Origin: Cyclaneusma minus
Taxonomy: Eukaryota; Ascomycota; Leotiomycetes; Marthamycetales; Marthamycetaceae
Length of the DNA stretch: 64,000 bases
Assembly (NCBI GenBank): GCA_037179335.1
Contig: JAKZHN010000044.1
Span: 1 to 64,000 of the forward strand
Direction: 5' to 3'
Shown: positions 52,519 to 64,000 of the stretch, in pieces
How positions within the stretch are numbered: position 1 is the first letter of the stretch
Layout of the letters: each line of letters begins with the position of its first letter
Program-made: the position numbers and the translations under genes
The notes under the pieces: model-generated
Databases searched by the model: none
Seen by the model: only the letters and a program-made list of their open reading frames with translations
What the model was told of the DNA's origin: nothing

Positions 52519-53697
52519 GTGTGTGGGATTCTCTTCAGTAAAGACGGGTGGGTGTCTTGGTCTGGTGTCGCAGAGTCTCGGAGGGATCGAGGATGATAGG
52601 TGTTTGTATCTCGAGGAAGTGGAGTTGAAGATGTTGGAGTCCAAATGTGGCGCAGCTGTGGTGTTATTTTGGCGGCCTCGCATGACAGGCAACAACTGGG
52701 TGTGACATTTGATTGATGTGCAGCCGTGCACCAACGAGGCTGTCTAGAAACAAATTAAGCGATTATACAGTGCGCTTAGTATAGTATACTTGTTTCAACT
52801 AGGAGATTCTGAGGTTATCGATTAAACTGCATATAATTATGTGATTTGCTTCTAGAGACGGCAGTACCTGCCGGCGCCACGATGGACCGTGGTACCGCAT
52901 AGATATGTACAAAGAAATTGAAGCCCCAGGTACCAACACAAATATAGTGTCACGACTGGATCATCAATACTAGTACTCTAGCAGGCTGAGGCCCCTTCCA
53001 ACGTTTGATATAGGCAGCCTGACGACAAGACTTCGAAGTAGCTGCGCTTCAATTGTTGCTCCAGTCGTGCTTTATACTTCTTGATGCTTCTTGGATTTGT
53101 TATCAGGCCTTTGGGTTCTGCAAACACGACTGACAGAGTCTAAGTACATCTGCATATATATCCAGCATCAGATGCAAATGGCAATTTTGGTCAAGAACAG
53201 CCTTGTACTGTTGATGTCCCAGACACAGCAGCTGTGACCAAAGTCTCGGGTCACAAGCCTACCCGCGGCGGACCCTCTCATCCGCGCGCTAACTTTTGGA
53301 CCTGGATCTAGCGCATACCAGGATTCAATGTTCTCCCTGCCCCCCTCATGACCCCAGCTCCAACATAGCTCGGCCAGCTGGGGCTTCCTTCGTGACCGCA
53401 CTCTCATCTTCATCTTTTCATTCGTGCTCGCTATCCTTTGTACATATTAAGAGGCTTCGACTATCGTTGCCCAATCGTCAACGAGAAACCCAAGCTCCTC
53501 TTCTATCGTGCCTTGTTTCGCCTCAAGTCATCGGGTGATCCGTCTGCATGTGTGCTACCTCTTGCATCCAATCACATTCACTCAGCACCCCCTTTGAACC
53601 CTGGACGACTCACTTTTCCGACTTGTCAAAACTCGGGCACTCACACCCTGCTGAAGCCATGCCAGCGCTGGCTTGATCGCAAGGCTGTCGGGCTCGA
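52519..53697. other. Divergent intergenic region
   Basis: Promoters of the SH3 protein gene (-) and RBR ligase C (+). Short frames at 53,168-53,845 are not supported. Composition is normal to slightly AT-rich at 52,740-53,170. Nothing else seen. Confidence 0.55.
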
Positions 53698-56234
53698 ATG
53701 GCGAACCCAGATGCAACACCTGTCGAGCGCCAGCGGCGTCGACGCCACCATCGTCGCGATGCCTTACCTTCAGAGAGACCTGGTCGATCCGACTGCAACA
53801 TAGAAAGCCCGCGCGAGCCCGACGTGCAAGAGATAAGACGTGCAAGAGAAGACTTTTATACCCAGAAAGAGCGCAGGGGAAAGAACGAAGAGCCAGAGAT
53901 GCCGCTCCCTGAGAATGATTCTAAGCTCGAGGTGGATAGGAGGGAGACGAGATCGAGGCATAAGCATAGAAGGGTGCACAAGCATAGCTCCAGGGCTGAG
54001 CTGAGACCGCGGACGAGGCGAAAGCACTCTTCGAGAGACGAGGCTTCAGCTGGCACATATGTCTACAAGACTTCGACAAGCCGACCCAAGGATTCCGGGA
54101 TCTCTATTACGGAAGTTCGAAGGCGAGGCTCCAGACTTGAGGACAGTGAGACGAGTGAGGCTGAGTCCGACGAACGCGAGCTTGCGCCGATTAGAGAAAA
54201 CGATGACCGAGGCCGGGATGTCAAATACAAGAAAACTACATATGTTGTCAAGGAGGAAGAAAGGCCGTCGAAACACTCGTCACGCCGGCGAGTGAGGGAG
54301 GAGAAAGAGGAGATTGCTCCAGATGCCAAAGTATCAGATAAGCATCGGAGCCGCACCCACAGATCTTCTAGACCGGTCGAGCCAGTTACTGAGATACCCA
54401 AGAGGTAACGCACACTGGACTTTCTTATCAACTACCTAAATACTAACTCGGCATTGCAGGAGTTCTTCGACCAGACACCACAGAAAAGATGATGAGGCTC
54501 CTAGTATTAGGCGGAGCCACACCACTCGGCCTCGATCGACAAAACCCTCGTCTGCGGCATCCACAACCACTTTGATGACCGGTAATAAGCGTTCAAGTTT
54601 ATTCGGTGGACTCTTCACTCCGAATATTGCTACTATCCCTGAACAACCGAGATTGTATGCCACCCATCCCATTCCTCTTCTGTATCTTGATACTAACTCA
54701 ACTACAGGGTAGAATGTCTTACCTGCTCTGACGAGGTACCGCAATCCAGATCGGCATTCCTCAAATGCGGGCATCGAATGTGCAACTCCTGCCTACGCCG
54801 CATCTTCAGGCTCTCCGTCAAAGACCCCGCTCATATGCCCCCCAAATGCTGCACATCCGATTTCATTCCCCTCAAGCACGTCGAGAAACTTTTCGAAACA
54901 CCCTTCAAGCGTAAATGGAACATGAAATATCAGGAATACACGACAAAGGACCGGATGTATTGTCCTGCTCGAAGCTGTGGAGAGTGGATCAAGCCAACGA
55001 ATATCCATATCGAGAACGGCACGAAATATGCAAAGTGCAGTTCGTGCAAGATGAAAGTTTGCTGTCTTTGCAATGGGAAATGGCACAGGAGTAGAGAGTG
55101 TCCTAAAGATGAAGAGACGACTCGGTTGCTTGAAGAGGCTAAGAAGGCGGGATGGCAGAGATGCTTTAATTGCCGGACGATGGTTGAACTGAAGGAGGGC
55201 TGCAATCATATGACATGGTAACTTACATCTCTCCTTTGACACTTTAAGCACCTCTCTGCTTTCATCCCAACTAGCCAGAACAGCATCCTCATTTCGCGAG
55301 TACCAAGCTAACCCGATGTTATAGTCGCTGCACCGCCGAATTCTGCATGATCTGTGGCCTCAAATGGAAAACTTGCAACTGCCCCTGGTTCAACTTCGAA
55401 ACCGTCGAAGCCGACCGCCTGAACCATATGCGGGTTCCAGACCGCGTTCCGGACCGCTACCGAACATACGATGAAGAAATCTCTGATCGACGCCGCCAAG
55501 AACAGCGCGACGAACGCTTAGCTCGCCGTCTACAAAGACTGCATATCCAAGACCCGGAAGACTTCGACACCGACTACCAAGGCGGTATCGGCGACATCCT
55601 AGGCATCGGACACGCACCAGATCACTTCATGAACCAAGACTATGTCCGCACGACTCACAATATAATTGGTGGGAACATGGGTCATGCTGACCTAGCTGCG
55701 GACTACATATTTAGTAGAGAAAATGCGCCTGTACCGGGACCCCCAGGACCAAGGATCATTCGGACAACGGAACGATATCCTACGATTCTTCCTTGGTCAC
55801 CGGAAAGGAGAGCAAGAATGAGTATTGCGGAGGTACCGCCGCCCGTGCCGATGCCTGCTATTAGGAGACAGAGCGTGAGGCCCCCGGAGTGGGAACGAGG
55901 AGGGGAAAGAGGAGTAAGGTCATCGATCACGATGCCATTGCCTGATCCCGAAGAGAGGATGGGGCTGAGAAGTAGCAGGACGGATTATGCTGTTCAGGCG
56001 GCGCGGCATGCACCTCAGATACTTGAGCGAGGAAGCAGAGATATTCCGAGCACGAGGGCGAGAGACAGGGAAAGAGAGTATCATTCGGCGAGTGCGACGA
56101 CGAGCTTATCGAGCTTGGCAGGGCTGGATGGTAGAAAGGGCTGCGGACGAGTAGATGCGTGGCGGGCGCATGTGGGAGTAGGCGTGGTGCCGGACGAGGG
56201 AGTCATTACGATGGTGCCGTCGGAGTTACGGTGA
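53698..56234 (+). CDS. RBR E3 ubiquitin ligase C, long charged N terminus
   Basis: Four exons, 53,698-54,404, 54,460-54,654, 54,708-55,217, 55,325-56,234, 773 aa; all joins keep phase. The first 300 residues are disordered and very basic (RHHRRDALPSERPGRS, RHKHRRVHKHSSRAELRPRT). RING1 starts at about 302 (VECLTCSDEV) with LKCGHRMCNSCL. IBR: YCPARSCGEWI, then CSSCKMKVCCLCNGKWHRSR. RING2: CFNCRTMVELKEGCNHMTC with catalytic Cys466, the last Cys being split by intron 3 and followed by RCTAEFCMICGLKWKTCNCP. The tail is Arg/Pro-rich and disordered. It belongs to a different RBR subgroup from ligases A and B, which have a longer IBR spacing and no basic N terminus. Function unknown beyond ubiquitin transfer. 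Confidence 0.9.
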
Positions 56235-57874
56235 TATTCTGGGTTCTGGCGGGACGATACCTTGGGACGAGCTTATGACTGGGATGGATAGGATCGGTAA
56301 ACGGTGCAGCGACGAATTATAATTCATTATTGAGTCTGATGGATGAGTTGGGGGCGATGCAGAGTGACCTCACCGGTGCGTCGCCTTTGTACTACCAAAT
56401 GGGAGCATGAATTCGAGAACAAGGATTTGTACTCAGCCAGAGAGGGTTCCGGCAAAGGCTAATACATATGTTTATCCTATCTTTGGCAGCGTGGCCGCAG
56501 GCTGTCATCTAAGCACCGCCGGCCACGTTTCAACATGCGGTATGTTGATGTCTGATGAAGCATGACACTGCGAGTAGATGCGACTGTCGGACATGTTGCT
56601 GCTTGCTGCGGATATCAAATTTCCGCGCATTTTTGTTGTCATCACATTCACCGCCAAGCGGCCAAGATGCCTCGATGGGAGCTTTGTCGTTTGAACAGGT
56701 TGTAGCGAAGCAAAAGCGAAATAGACGTAGGAACTACCGAGGTCATATGATGATATATACGAGCGATTTGTAAGGGACCTTGGTCAGCGGCAGGAATGGG
56801 ATGTGGAAATTATAAGTGTCTTGACTCTTGATGGCTGATTCAGCTATTCTGGTTGAATCCCAGCCTAGTATCAGACATGTTCAGCTCCTTCTCAATGGTG
56901 TCTTTCTTAATCCAAGACATCATTCCGTCCATGTTCACTCGTCCGATCTACCGGGTTTGAGCGTCCGGATTAGGGTTGTTCCCAGCACATCCCGTGCGGC
57001 ACCAACCTTCAATGCGATTCCTTGGCGCAACACTTCCCCCTCCAACCTCCACTCTCCCGCCGATGATGTGCTCTCTTTCCTTTCTCTCTCACCGTTTCAC
57101 AGTTTCATAGCTCGACTTCACCCGGCTATGTGTTCCTGTGGCACCCTGAGCTGTGCTTGTGTTCATGCAACAGCACGCAATATTGCAGGACCTGCTAAAG
57201 GTGGGCAGCAGAGCTGAACGCTGGTTCACGCCATTCCGGAGCGATGCAAGCCACTCCCGCCTGTCCTCTTTCTGGGGTAAACGGTACGTAAACGGGCTCA
57301 CCATCGCTGACAGTTGCACCATCCACCTCTTCCTCGTCCACAGCCTCGACGGCAGTCATACAATCATGCCATCCCCCGTCACCCCGGGACAGCCAATGCG
57401 AAAGCAGAAGGCCGCTTGGATTATTGGAATCGCCGTCAATCGCCCCATGACCGCCCCCCTCGAGGCCGCAGATAAGCATAGCCGCCTGCCACTTCGGGAA
57501 CCACACGACGATCCGCTCTCGTGCGCGACGAGAGATTGTTCCTGCATCACACCGACTGTCAGCAGCGAATGCCATGCCCGCCGTGATGCCATCGCCTGCG
57601 GAGTCGGGTCTCGAAGTGGCGGACTGGCGGCCTTCTGCTTCTGGAAGCTAAAGAGAATATGGGGCAGCACGAGCGCACGCACCCAAGATTGCCCTGCTTT
57701 TTGTTATGTCCATGTCTTACCAAATATTGGCTGTAGGTAGGGACCTGCAGAATCCAACATGCAGTACATATAAGCTATGTGCTCCCAGCCTGCTGCTTTC
57801 CTTCTGTTCCTCTCTCTCCTCTATCCCCTCTTTTTACCTTCTACCATCTCTCTTTTCGTCCTTGAATACACAGG
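56235..57874. other. Intergenic, 1.6 kb, sedolisin promoter
   Basis: No gene supported. Open frames at 57,089-57,740 overlap on both strands without recognisable content. The last 80 bases before the sedolisin ATG are pyrimidine-rich, and a TATA-like ACATATAAG lies at about 57,766-57,774, roughly 100 bp upstream of the start codon. Confidence 0.55.
57766..57774 (+). promoter_or_regulatory. Possible TATA box of the sedolisin gene
   Basis: ACATATAAG about 100 bp before the ATG, followed by a C/T-rich leader (about 57,790-57,865). Position and leader fit a fungal promoter for a secreted enzyme; not proven. Confidence 0.35.
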
Positions 57875-60092
57875 ATGAAGAGTGTTTCGGTCTTGGTGGC
57901 AGGCTTTGCGGCCGCTGCCGCTGCCTTCCCTACCTGGGATTTGGGCTTTAGCCTGCCCAGCAAGCAGGAGACCAAGATGACTGTTGTCGAGCAGCTGGAT
58001 GCTCCGCCGAAAGGCTGGCTCATAAATGGAAATGCGGCCGTGGATAAGGAGAACAGTTTGGTCAAGCTGAGGTTACGCTTGCAATCTCAAGATATGGACA
58101 AGTTCCACGATATGGCTATGAAGGTGTGTGAAATTTCTCTATACTAACCAATCTTTCTCAAGCTTGAAAACCGGTCAGATGTTCTTGTACACTTCAAATG
58201 TCTGTTGGTACAGAGTTTTCTGGTCTACTAGAATTAGCTGCAGCTCCTGCACGCGGTTCTCATGAGATTTAGAGAGTCCGTGTTGCTCGGGATAACTTGA
58301 ATGCAAATAAAAACTACACATCACCCCAAAAGTTACCATCTAGCTGCTTGGTACTAACTAGCTCTCACAGATCGCCACTCCCGGCCACGAACTCTATCGA
58401 TACCATGTCGATCAGCAGACTATCAACAACATCATTGCCCCCAAGCGAGAATCCGGTGATCTTGTTATGCAGTGGTTAGAGAAGGAAGGCTTGAGCGACC
58501 AAGCCTACTACTCGTCCCGCTCTGACTCGGTTATCGTCGAGGCCAGCATCAGCCAGATCGAGGATCTCCTGAACGCCGAATACCAGCCTTACAGTAAGAT
58601 TGAGTCAAGAATTTCTCGAATATACCCTTTCCATATAATTTTCAGAGGCATCTAACACGTGACTAGCCCGCGAGGACTCAGATGAGACTGTAGTCAGAAC
58701 TCTCGAGTACAGTCTTCCAGAGCACCTGAAGAGCCACGTCAAGATGGTACAACCGACCACCTTCTTTGGCCTCAAAGCTCTACGATCGAACATCAAGCAC
58801 GTCGAAGACTACGATGAGAGCGAAGTTACCGACGTAAGCCACGCCAAAGGAGTCACCGGATGCGGTGCTCTCAAAGTAACTCCGGAGTGCCTCGAGAACC
58901 TGTACAACTTCGGCTCCGCCAATGCTTCGCTAGATGCCGGCCTGATGGGAATTGCTGGCTTCCTCGAGCAATGGCCTCGAAAGTCAGACTTGTCCACTTT
59001 CCTCTCCTCATACGCGGTATTTGACAATGACGATTTGTCCTACACCTGCGAGCTTATCAACGGCGGCACTTGCCCCTCTGTTGGCACCATCGGCGTAGAA
59101 GCCAACCTTGACGTCCAATACGCGCGAGCCATCACTGCTTCGATTCCCAACACTTTCTACAGCGTTGGAGGCTCCCCTCCGATAGTGGGAACCGGTGAAA
59201 ACACCAACGAACCATACTTGGAATTCCTCGACTACCTGCTCAACCAAACAGACGCCGATCTCCCCAACACAATCTCCATCTCATACGGCGATGCCGAAGA
59301 TACCGTGCCCCTGGACTACGCCGACGAAGTATGCGATTTATTCTCGCAGCTCGGCGCCCGTGGTGTTTCTATCCTCGTAGCTTCTGGCGATTCTGGAGTT
59401 GGCTCCACCTGCTCCAACAGCACCTTTGAAACTGCCTTCCCAGCAAGCTGCCCATGGGTCACAACAGTAGGCGGAACCACAGGACAGGGTCCTGAAGGAG
59501 CTTGGGCCGACTCGGGAGGAGGATTTTCTGAAGTGTTTGGGAGACCGAGCTACCAAGATGATGCTATCAAGAGTTGGTTGGCAAATGACAGCACGCACGC
59601 TTCTGTCTCAAGCTATTTCAACTCCAGTGGACGCGGATATCCAGACGTTGCTGCTCAGTCGACGTATTTTATTATTGTGGACGGCGGCTCGTCGGAGCGT
59701 GTTGATGGAACCTCGTGTGCCACGCCGACCTTTGCTTCCGTTATCCAGCTCGTCAACTCTGAGCTGGTGGCTGCGGGTGAGGCGCCACTGGGTTTCTTGA
59801 ACCCGTGGTTGTACACGACGGCATTGAGCGGTGGCGGATTGACGGACATTACGACTGGAAGCAACACTGGTTGCTCAGGGACGTTGGCGGGTGATGGATT
59901 TAAAGCTGTTGCTGTAAGTCTACCCCTTTAATGTGTTTTCCGCTCTACATTTGCCAGCTCCATGAAGACTCGGAATTGGGATTTTAATATATAGGTACTG
60001 ACGGTTTCTTGTTTGAACAGGGATGGGATCCAGCAACTGGTCTCGGAACTCCGGACTATGCGACTTTGCTGTCGCTGGCTAAGAGCGGTTAG
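57875..60092 (+). CDS. Secreted sedolisin (S53) tripeptidyl-peptidase
   Basis: Four exons, 57,875-58,123, 58,371-58,593, 58,667-59,913, 60,021-60,092, 596 aa. A signal peptide (MKSVSVLVAGFAAAAAAFP) is followed by an S53 prodomain (LVKLRLRLQS, ATPGHELYRYHV, ELLNAEYQPY-like region) to about 200. Catalytic residues by family alignment: Glu302 and Asp306 (GVEANLDVQYA), oxyanion Asp399 (ASGDSGVG) and Ser507 (DGTSCATPTF). The C terminus GWDPATGLGTPDY is the calcium-site region. Acts outside the cell at acid pH, releasing tripeptides from protein N termini. Intron 1 is long (247 nt) with a GTGTGT donor; the other introns are short. All family residues are present, so it should be active. It is one of the few nutrient-acquisition genes in the window. 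Confidence 0.95.
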
Positions 60093-60848
60093 GAGGGTGG
60101 CTTGCGGTCACGGGGTGAATAGTTGAAGCCAGGCCTGCAGAGGATTGTTAGGCAGGCATTGGCGATGAGTCTGTACTCTCTCCTCATCGGGACTTACTGT
60201 ATATAGCAGCTGCAAAACCTGTCAGCAAAGAATAAGAAAGCCTTCTGATGAATATGGAAGAGATCGGTCCTGGCAGTCCAATGCGCATCTGAAAATACTG
60301 AAAATGAGAAGGCTGCGAGCCTGACGTTCTCGATTACCTGCTTCGTGTGGGGTCGTGCCGTATGAGCTGGGAGGCTGTGTGCAGACAGCATTGGACCCCT
60401 GGTGCTAAATACAGCACCAGAAGGAGCAGCAACCATGGCATTTTGGGGGCGATTTATGTTGACGTAACGAGATAGCGATGGCGCCCATTTCCATAGGTAG
60501 ATTACATCTTGTGAACTGTACTTAGCATGATTGAGAGACACGCCACAAGCTATAGCCGTTGACAGGAAGATGCTTTGCAAAACCGAGCAACCCACCAGCA
60601 TGAAGGCAGAAATTCCACAAAATGACATTTGAATCCTAGGTAGTATACACAGGTGATGAAGCTACCTGAAATGACAAGACGGGGTATCTCTTTTCCATGT
60701 GCCGGAGAACGCCTTTCCTTTGAGGAGAGCCTCGGAACGCATATAGCAAGGAAGAACGCCAAGTAGCTTAACTCCCTAGTGCTCCGTGTACCGATCTATC
60801 GGAGCCTGAGAGCGACAAAAGATTTCGCGATATGGCCGCCCTTCTCTC
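60093..60848. other. Convergent intergenic region between sedolisin and HIR3
   Basis: 3' flanks of both genes. Small minus-strand frames (60,194-60,762) show no recognisable protein. Nothing else seen. Confidence 0.6.
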
Positions 60849-63800
60849 TCAGTGCTTTGTTGCGGCTGACGTCTGTTCCTCCTCCTCGTCAACTTCCTCA
60901 TCGCCTTCTTCCTCTTCGTCTCCTTCTTCTTCAGCTTCTTCGGCACCACTGCCTTCCTCAGCCTCAGCCTCACCGTCGCTCCTCATCAGCCCAGGAAACA
61001 TATGTCTCGCCTCCGCCTCGTCAATTTCCGGGACATCACTCAAATCGCTCTCATCATCCGCGCTGTCGTGCAGACTTCCAGGAACTGAGCTCGCATCTCC
61101 ATGCTCCTCGGCTCCATGCTCTCCGGTTTCTCCATTCTCCGCGTCCTCATGCTCAGCTCCATTCTCCATAGCCTCCTCAGCTTCCTCCTCGCCAGCATCT
61201 TCCATCTCAACTTCAGCGCCATCTCCATTCTCCTGGTTGCCGTCAGCTCCCTGGTTGGGAGAGCGCGCGACAGAGCCTGAGTTGTTGCGCGGGACGGACT
61301 GACGAGCTGCAGCGGCGGCACGAGGTTCGCCGGCGCGGACGGCAGAGGCTTCGGCGCGTCGCAAGACCTCGCGGCGACCGATGGCTCTATTTCTTGGGCG
61401 GAAAGTACCGGGGTCAGAGGTGGGAACAAAAGGTATCGTGCTGAGAGATGAGGTCGGTGGACCTGCGACGGATGATCCCAGCGTGGGTAGTGCCTGCCTG
61501 GGTGGCGCGGCACCGTCCAAGTTGTTGTTCATCATGGTACCTAGACTCATGGAGGCTTGGGCACGAGGCGATGGAAACTCATTCGATGACCCAGCAAGAG
61601 CGGCAGAATCGACAGAGGCTGGAGGGTTAAGAGCATTCGCCGCGTTACCAGCATTCGCTGCCCATGCGTAAGCAGGGTGAACCCGCTGAGGCAGGTTGAC
61701 GCCAATTTCTGTGTAGAGCACAGTCCAGGCGTCGTTCATAAGATCATCAAGGGGAATGGGTTTCATCAAACCACCGTTCAATTTCTTGAGCTCGTATGTC
61801 TCCCTAAGACAGTCCAATGCTGGATGTGTGGATCCTGGCTCATCAATCCATAGATTCAGGGTATCGGCCACTAACTCGAATTCTTCATGTGGCACCTGCT
61901 TGAAAATTTCGTCATGGTTGACAGGAATGTCGTACGACCGACGGATCAGCCTGGAAAGAGCAGTGCAGCATGCCGTCCATACATGGTGAAACTGATAGTA
62001 GTCGACAGATTTCTTGCGGACCCTCCTGGCTAGCAGCTCCATGTTGGCCTTGTCATTCAGAGTTTCCAAGATCCGGATCATGTACAAGACGTATCTCTGC
62101 ATGTAAACGCAGTGTCGACCAACCCTTTCCCATTCAGGCCTCCAGACTTGTACGTGCATGGTCTTGGTAAACATCGTCTCTCTTAGCTCATGACGCGCGG
62201 CCGACGCTGCAGTGTAGTCCGGGATGTCTTCTTCGCAGAGAATGCGAGCAACTCGTGCAATGATGCGGTGGTGCCAGTTCTGCTTGTCTGCCGCTCGGAC
62301 ATTACGGATACAGAGTAGTATGTATGGTTCCCATTCGTCTTGTTGAGTCAATGTAACTGACTCGCCCTTGCGGATCGCATACGGCTGCTTTTGGAGAATA
62401 TCGGCTCCAGCCTGAGGTGTCATATCTCCGGCTGTCACGAGCTTGTGGACGATAGATCGAAGTTTGTAATGAGGCTCGAGAATGAAGTCCCCTTGTTTTG
62501 AAATTGATTTTTTCGGGACGGTGTTGATGGCGTTCTCGAAAGCATCCAGGATAGATTCGACGGAGGGCCTCTTGTCGGTCTCCCTGTCCATCTGGCTGTA
62601 CATCTTCCAGAGACACTTACCCAGCATGTAGTGACCGAACCAAAAATCTGGCTTTGCTTTGAGGGCCATCCGGAAAAGATGGGCGGCGTATTCCCAAGCC
62701 TTCCAACGGCGGAGCTCTGAATGGCTGGGTTGCTTGTACATCCCTCGCGGACCGCTCATATGGCGTTCAAAATCGACGACGAGAAACGGTTCCATGTTGA
62801 ATGGCTCACGCGAAGATGCGTACACTCTCATCGCGAAGGAATGGTACAAGTCGGAAACTTTGTTCGCCATATCAGGCGTTATGTGTGCCGTGCGAATGGC
62901 TGCAGAACATGCCATTGTGTAGCAATGTATGGCGTGGCGCTGTTCACGAACCAGGTCTGGGTTCCTGGCATTGATTTTGTCCGCAGACCAAGAAACGTCC
63001 TCTTGCAACTCGGCGTCGCAACATTGGGCGAGTCGATACCAACTCTCCCAGTGGTCCGGCGTAAATTGGAGCTGAATGCGGAAAAATTGTGCGGCTACCT
63101 TCAGATCATCGGTTTCACCCGCGCCAACGCGTTTCTCCCTCGCCGAGCGGAACTTGGCAAAGGAGAGGTCGCCCATAAGGAAGAACCAGCCCGCATTGGC
63201 AAGAGACATTTCTGCCCCCCTGACGGGTAATGTATTGAGCTCACCCACGCCTTTCAAAGCTTGGTAAAGATCCAGCGGCCTAATCGAACCTTTCAAATAT
63301 TCAACAAAGTTCCGTTGGTTGTGCAACATCTGCGTCGAGCTCTTTGGTTGACCAATAGAAGTTTGCATCTTTTCGATGGTAAGTCTCAGCTCTGATTTAA
63401 GAAGATCTTTCATAGACATTGTGTTGGCCAGACCGATTATCCTCTCGGCAATCTGGTAGGCGGTGCGCCTATCCAAACTCTCAGTCGAACACGCATGATC
63501 CGTGATCTCGAAAGTACCAGCACCAAGACGAATTCCATAAAGATCGAAGAGCACAGGACCAAGATAATCCTCCCAGCGCTCGATATTCTTGAGCCGACTC
63601 ATCTCGAGCTTCATCATCTTGAGGAAGATCTTATTTGATGCTTTGCATATCTTGCGCAGGCCGAGTGAATAGTGAACAGCACCCATGTACTCAGCAAGAT
63701 CAGCATCAATGGTGGCGAAGATATCCTTATTCTGATTCATTCCATCCTTCAGCAGAGTGTAAAGTAGCGCCCATACTCGGACCTGCATCTCCCGCAGCTT

Positions 63801-63992
63801 CGTGAGGAACATCGGGAATGACCCTTGCGTGTATGCCGTGGTTCTCGGCAACTGGATCATGCCAACCTTGACCTCGTCTTCGAAAATAGACGCAGAGTGA
63901 AGCAGAGAGGCTAGCCTTGCGAGAACCTTGCAGGTTGATTTGATGTGTGCATCGTCAATGATGTCGAAAGCAGTCGGGTCGTTAAGTGCCAT
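60849..63992 (-). CDS. hir3: HIR complex subunit Hir3 (histone transcription regulator 3 / CABIN1-like), C-terminal part
   Basis: 1,047 codons are visible; the frame stays open to the window end, and the gene very probably continues beyond it, since filamentous-fungal Hir3 is about twice this length. The visible Met at 63,992 is therefore probably internal. TPR-like helical repeats run through most of it (HYSLGLRKICKASNKIFLK, AAQFFRIQLQFTPDHWESWY, AAHLFRMALKAKPDFWFGHY, CLWKMYSQMDRET). Residues 860-1,047 are disordered, ending in a long Glu/Asp tract and TSAATKH. Hir3 scaffolds the HIR histone H3-H4 chaperone complex, which deposits histones outside S phase and represses histone genes. No stop or frameshift seen. 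Confidence 0.85.
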   Translation of the reverse strand: MALNDPTAFDIIDDAHIKSTCKVLARLASLLHSASIFEDEVKVGMIQLPRTTAYTQGSFPMFLTKLREMQVRVWALLYTLLKDGMNQNKDIFATIDADLAEYMGAVHYSLGLRKICKASNKIFLKMMKLEMSRLKNIERWEDYLGPVLFDLYGIRLGAGTFEITDHACSTESLDRRTAYQIAERIIGLANTMSMKDLLKSELRLTIEKMQTSIGQPKSSTQMLHNQRNFVEYLKGSIRPLDLYQALKGVGELNTLPVRGAEMSLANAGWFFLMGDLSFAKFRSAREKRVGAGETDDLKVAAQFFRIQLQFTPDHWESWYRLAQCCDAELQEDVSWSADKINARNPDLVREQRHAIHCYTMACSAAIRTAHITPDMANKVSDLYHSFAMRVYASSREPFNMEPFLVVDFERHMSGPRGMYKQPSHSELRRWKAWEYAAHLFRMALKAKPDFWFGHYMLGKCLWKMYSQMDRETDKRPSVESILDAFENAINTVPKKSISKQGDFILEPHYKLRSIVHKLVTAGDMTPQAGADILQKQPYAIRKGESVTLTQQDEWEPYILLCIRNVRAADKQNWHHRIIARVARILCEEDIPDYTAASAARHELRETMFTKTMHVQVWRPEWERVGRHCVYMQRYVLYMIRILETLNDKANMELLARRVRKKSVDYYQFHHVWTACCTALSRLIRRSYDIPVNHDEIFKQVPHEEFELVADTLNLWIDEPGSTHPALDCLRETYELKKLNGGLMKPIPLDDLMNDAWTVLYTEIGVNLPQRVHPAYAWAANAGNAANALNPPASVDSAALAGSSNEFPSPRAQASMSLGTMMNNNLDGAAPPRQALPTLGSSVAGPPTSSLSTIPFVPTSDPGTFRPRNRAIGRREVLRRAEASAVRAGEPRAAAAARQSVPRNNSGSVARSPNQGADGNQENGDGAEVEMEDAGEEEAEEAMENGAEHEDAENGETGEHGAEEHGDASSVPGSLHDSADDESDLSDVPEIDEAEARHMFPGLMRSDGEAEAEEGSGAEEAEEEGDEEEEGDEEVDEEEEQTSAATKH

Positions 63993-64000
63993 AGTGAGTG

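Noticed and set aside
57089..57740. Overlapping frames of 77 to 195 codons upstream of the sedolisin
   Set aside because: Present on both strands at once, no family motif, and they lie in the promoter region.
60849..61302. Plus-strand Ser-rich frames opposite HIR3
   Set aside because: Antisense of the Glu/Asp tail of HIR3.

Overview
The window is a piece of a filamentous ascomycete (Pezizomycotina) nuclear genome. Evidence: short introns with GTAAGT-like donors, GCTAAC-like branch sites and YAG acceptors; single-copy eukaryotic genes of ascomycete type (Cwc26/Bud13, TFIIF alpha, Afg2, Sec4/Rab8, Nca2, Hir3, a sedolisin protease); and a 14.6-kb block degraded by C-to-T / G-to-A mutation in the manner of repeat-induced point mutation (RIP).

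Layout. (1) 1-14,650 is extremely AT-rich with no intact gene. It can still be read. A Ty1/Copia retrotransposon (reverse transcriptase and RNase H fossils at about 2,080-2,970 and 10,577-10,890) is interrupted inside its RNase H domain by a complete Ty3/Gypsy element (2,975-10,576). The Gypsy element has two 225-bp LTRs, ancestral TGTTAC/GTAACA ends, a polypurine tract, a 5-bp target duplication (AGCTA, one copy RIPed to AACTA) and a reverse transcriptase fossil near 5,970-6,450. Removing the Gypsy element and one target copy restores the Copia reading frame. (2) 14,650-15,530 is the surviving C-terminal half of a family-2 glycosyltransferase at the edge of the AT block. (3) 15.5-64 kb is ordinary gene-rich euchromatin.

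Genes in order: a two-exon conserved protein (-); cwc26 (+); TFIIF alpha (-); a 60-bp minisatellite and an hsp70 relic lying directly against the start of a CSC1/OSCA-type channel (+); a coiled-coil protein with 22-residue repeats (-); an AFG2-type AAA ATPase with a degenerate D1 site (-); a probable mitochondrial protein (+), tail to tail with a 108-aa protein (-); Sec4/Rab8 GTPase (-); NCA2 (-); a serine/proline-rich conserved protein (+); two RBR ubiquitin ligases head to head (-/+); an LSB1-type SH3 protein (-); a third RBR ligase (+); a secreted sedolisin (+); and the C-terminal part of HIR3 (-), cut by the window end.

Most genes act independently in splicing, transcription, ribosome biogenesis, exocytosis, mitochondria and chromatin. 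The three RBR ligases within 8 kb are the only functional cluster. I saw no tRNA, rRNA or CRISPR array. Exon boundaries were chosen by splice signals and reading phase, and every spliced model totals a whole number of codons. No similarity search was run: family calls come from recognising motifs.
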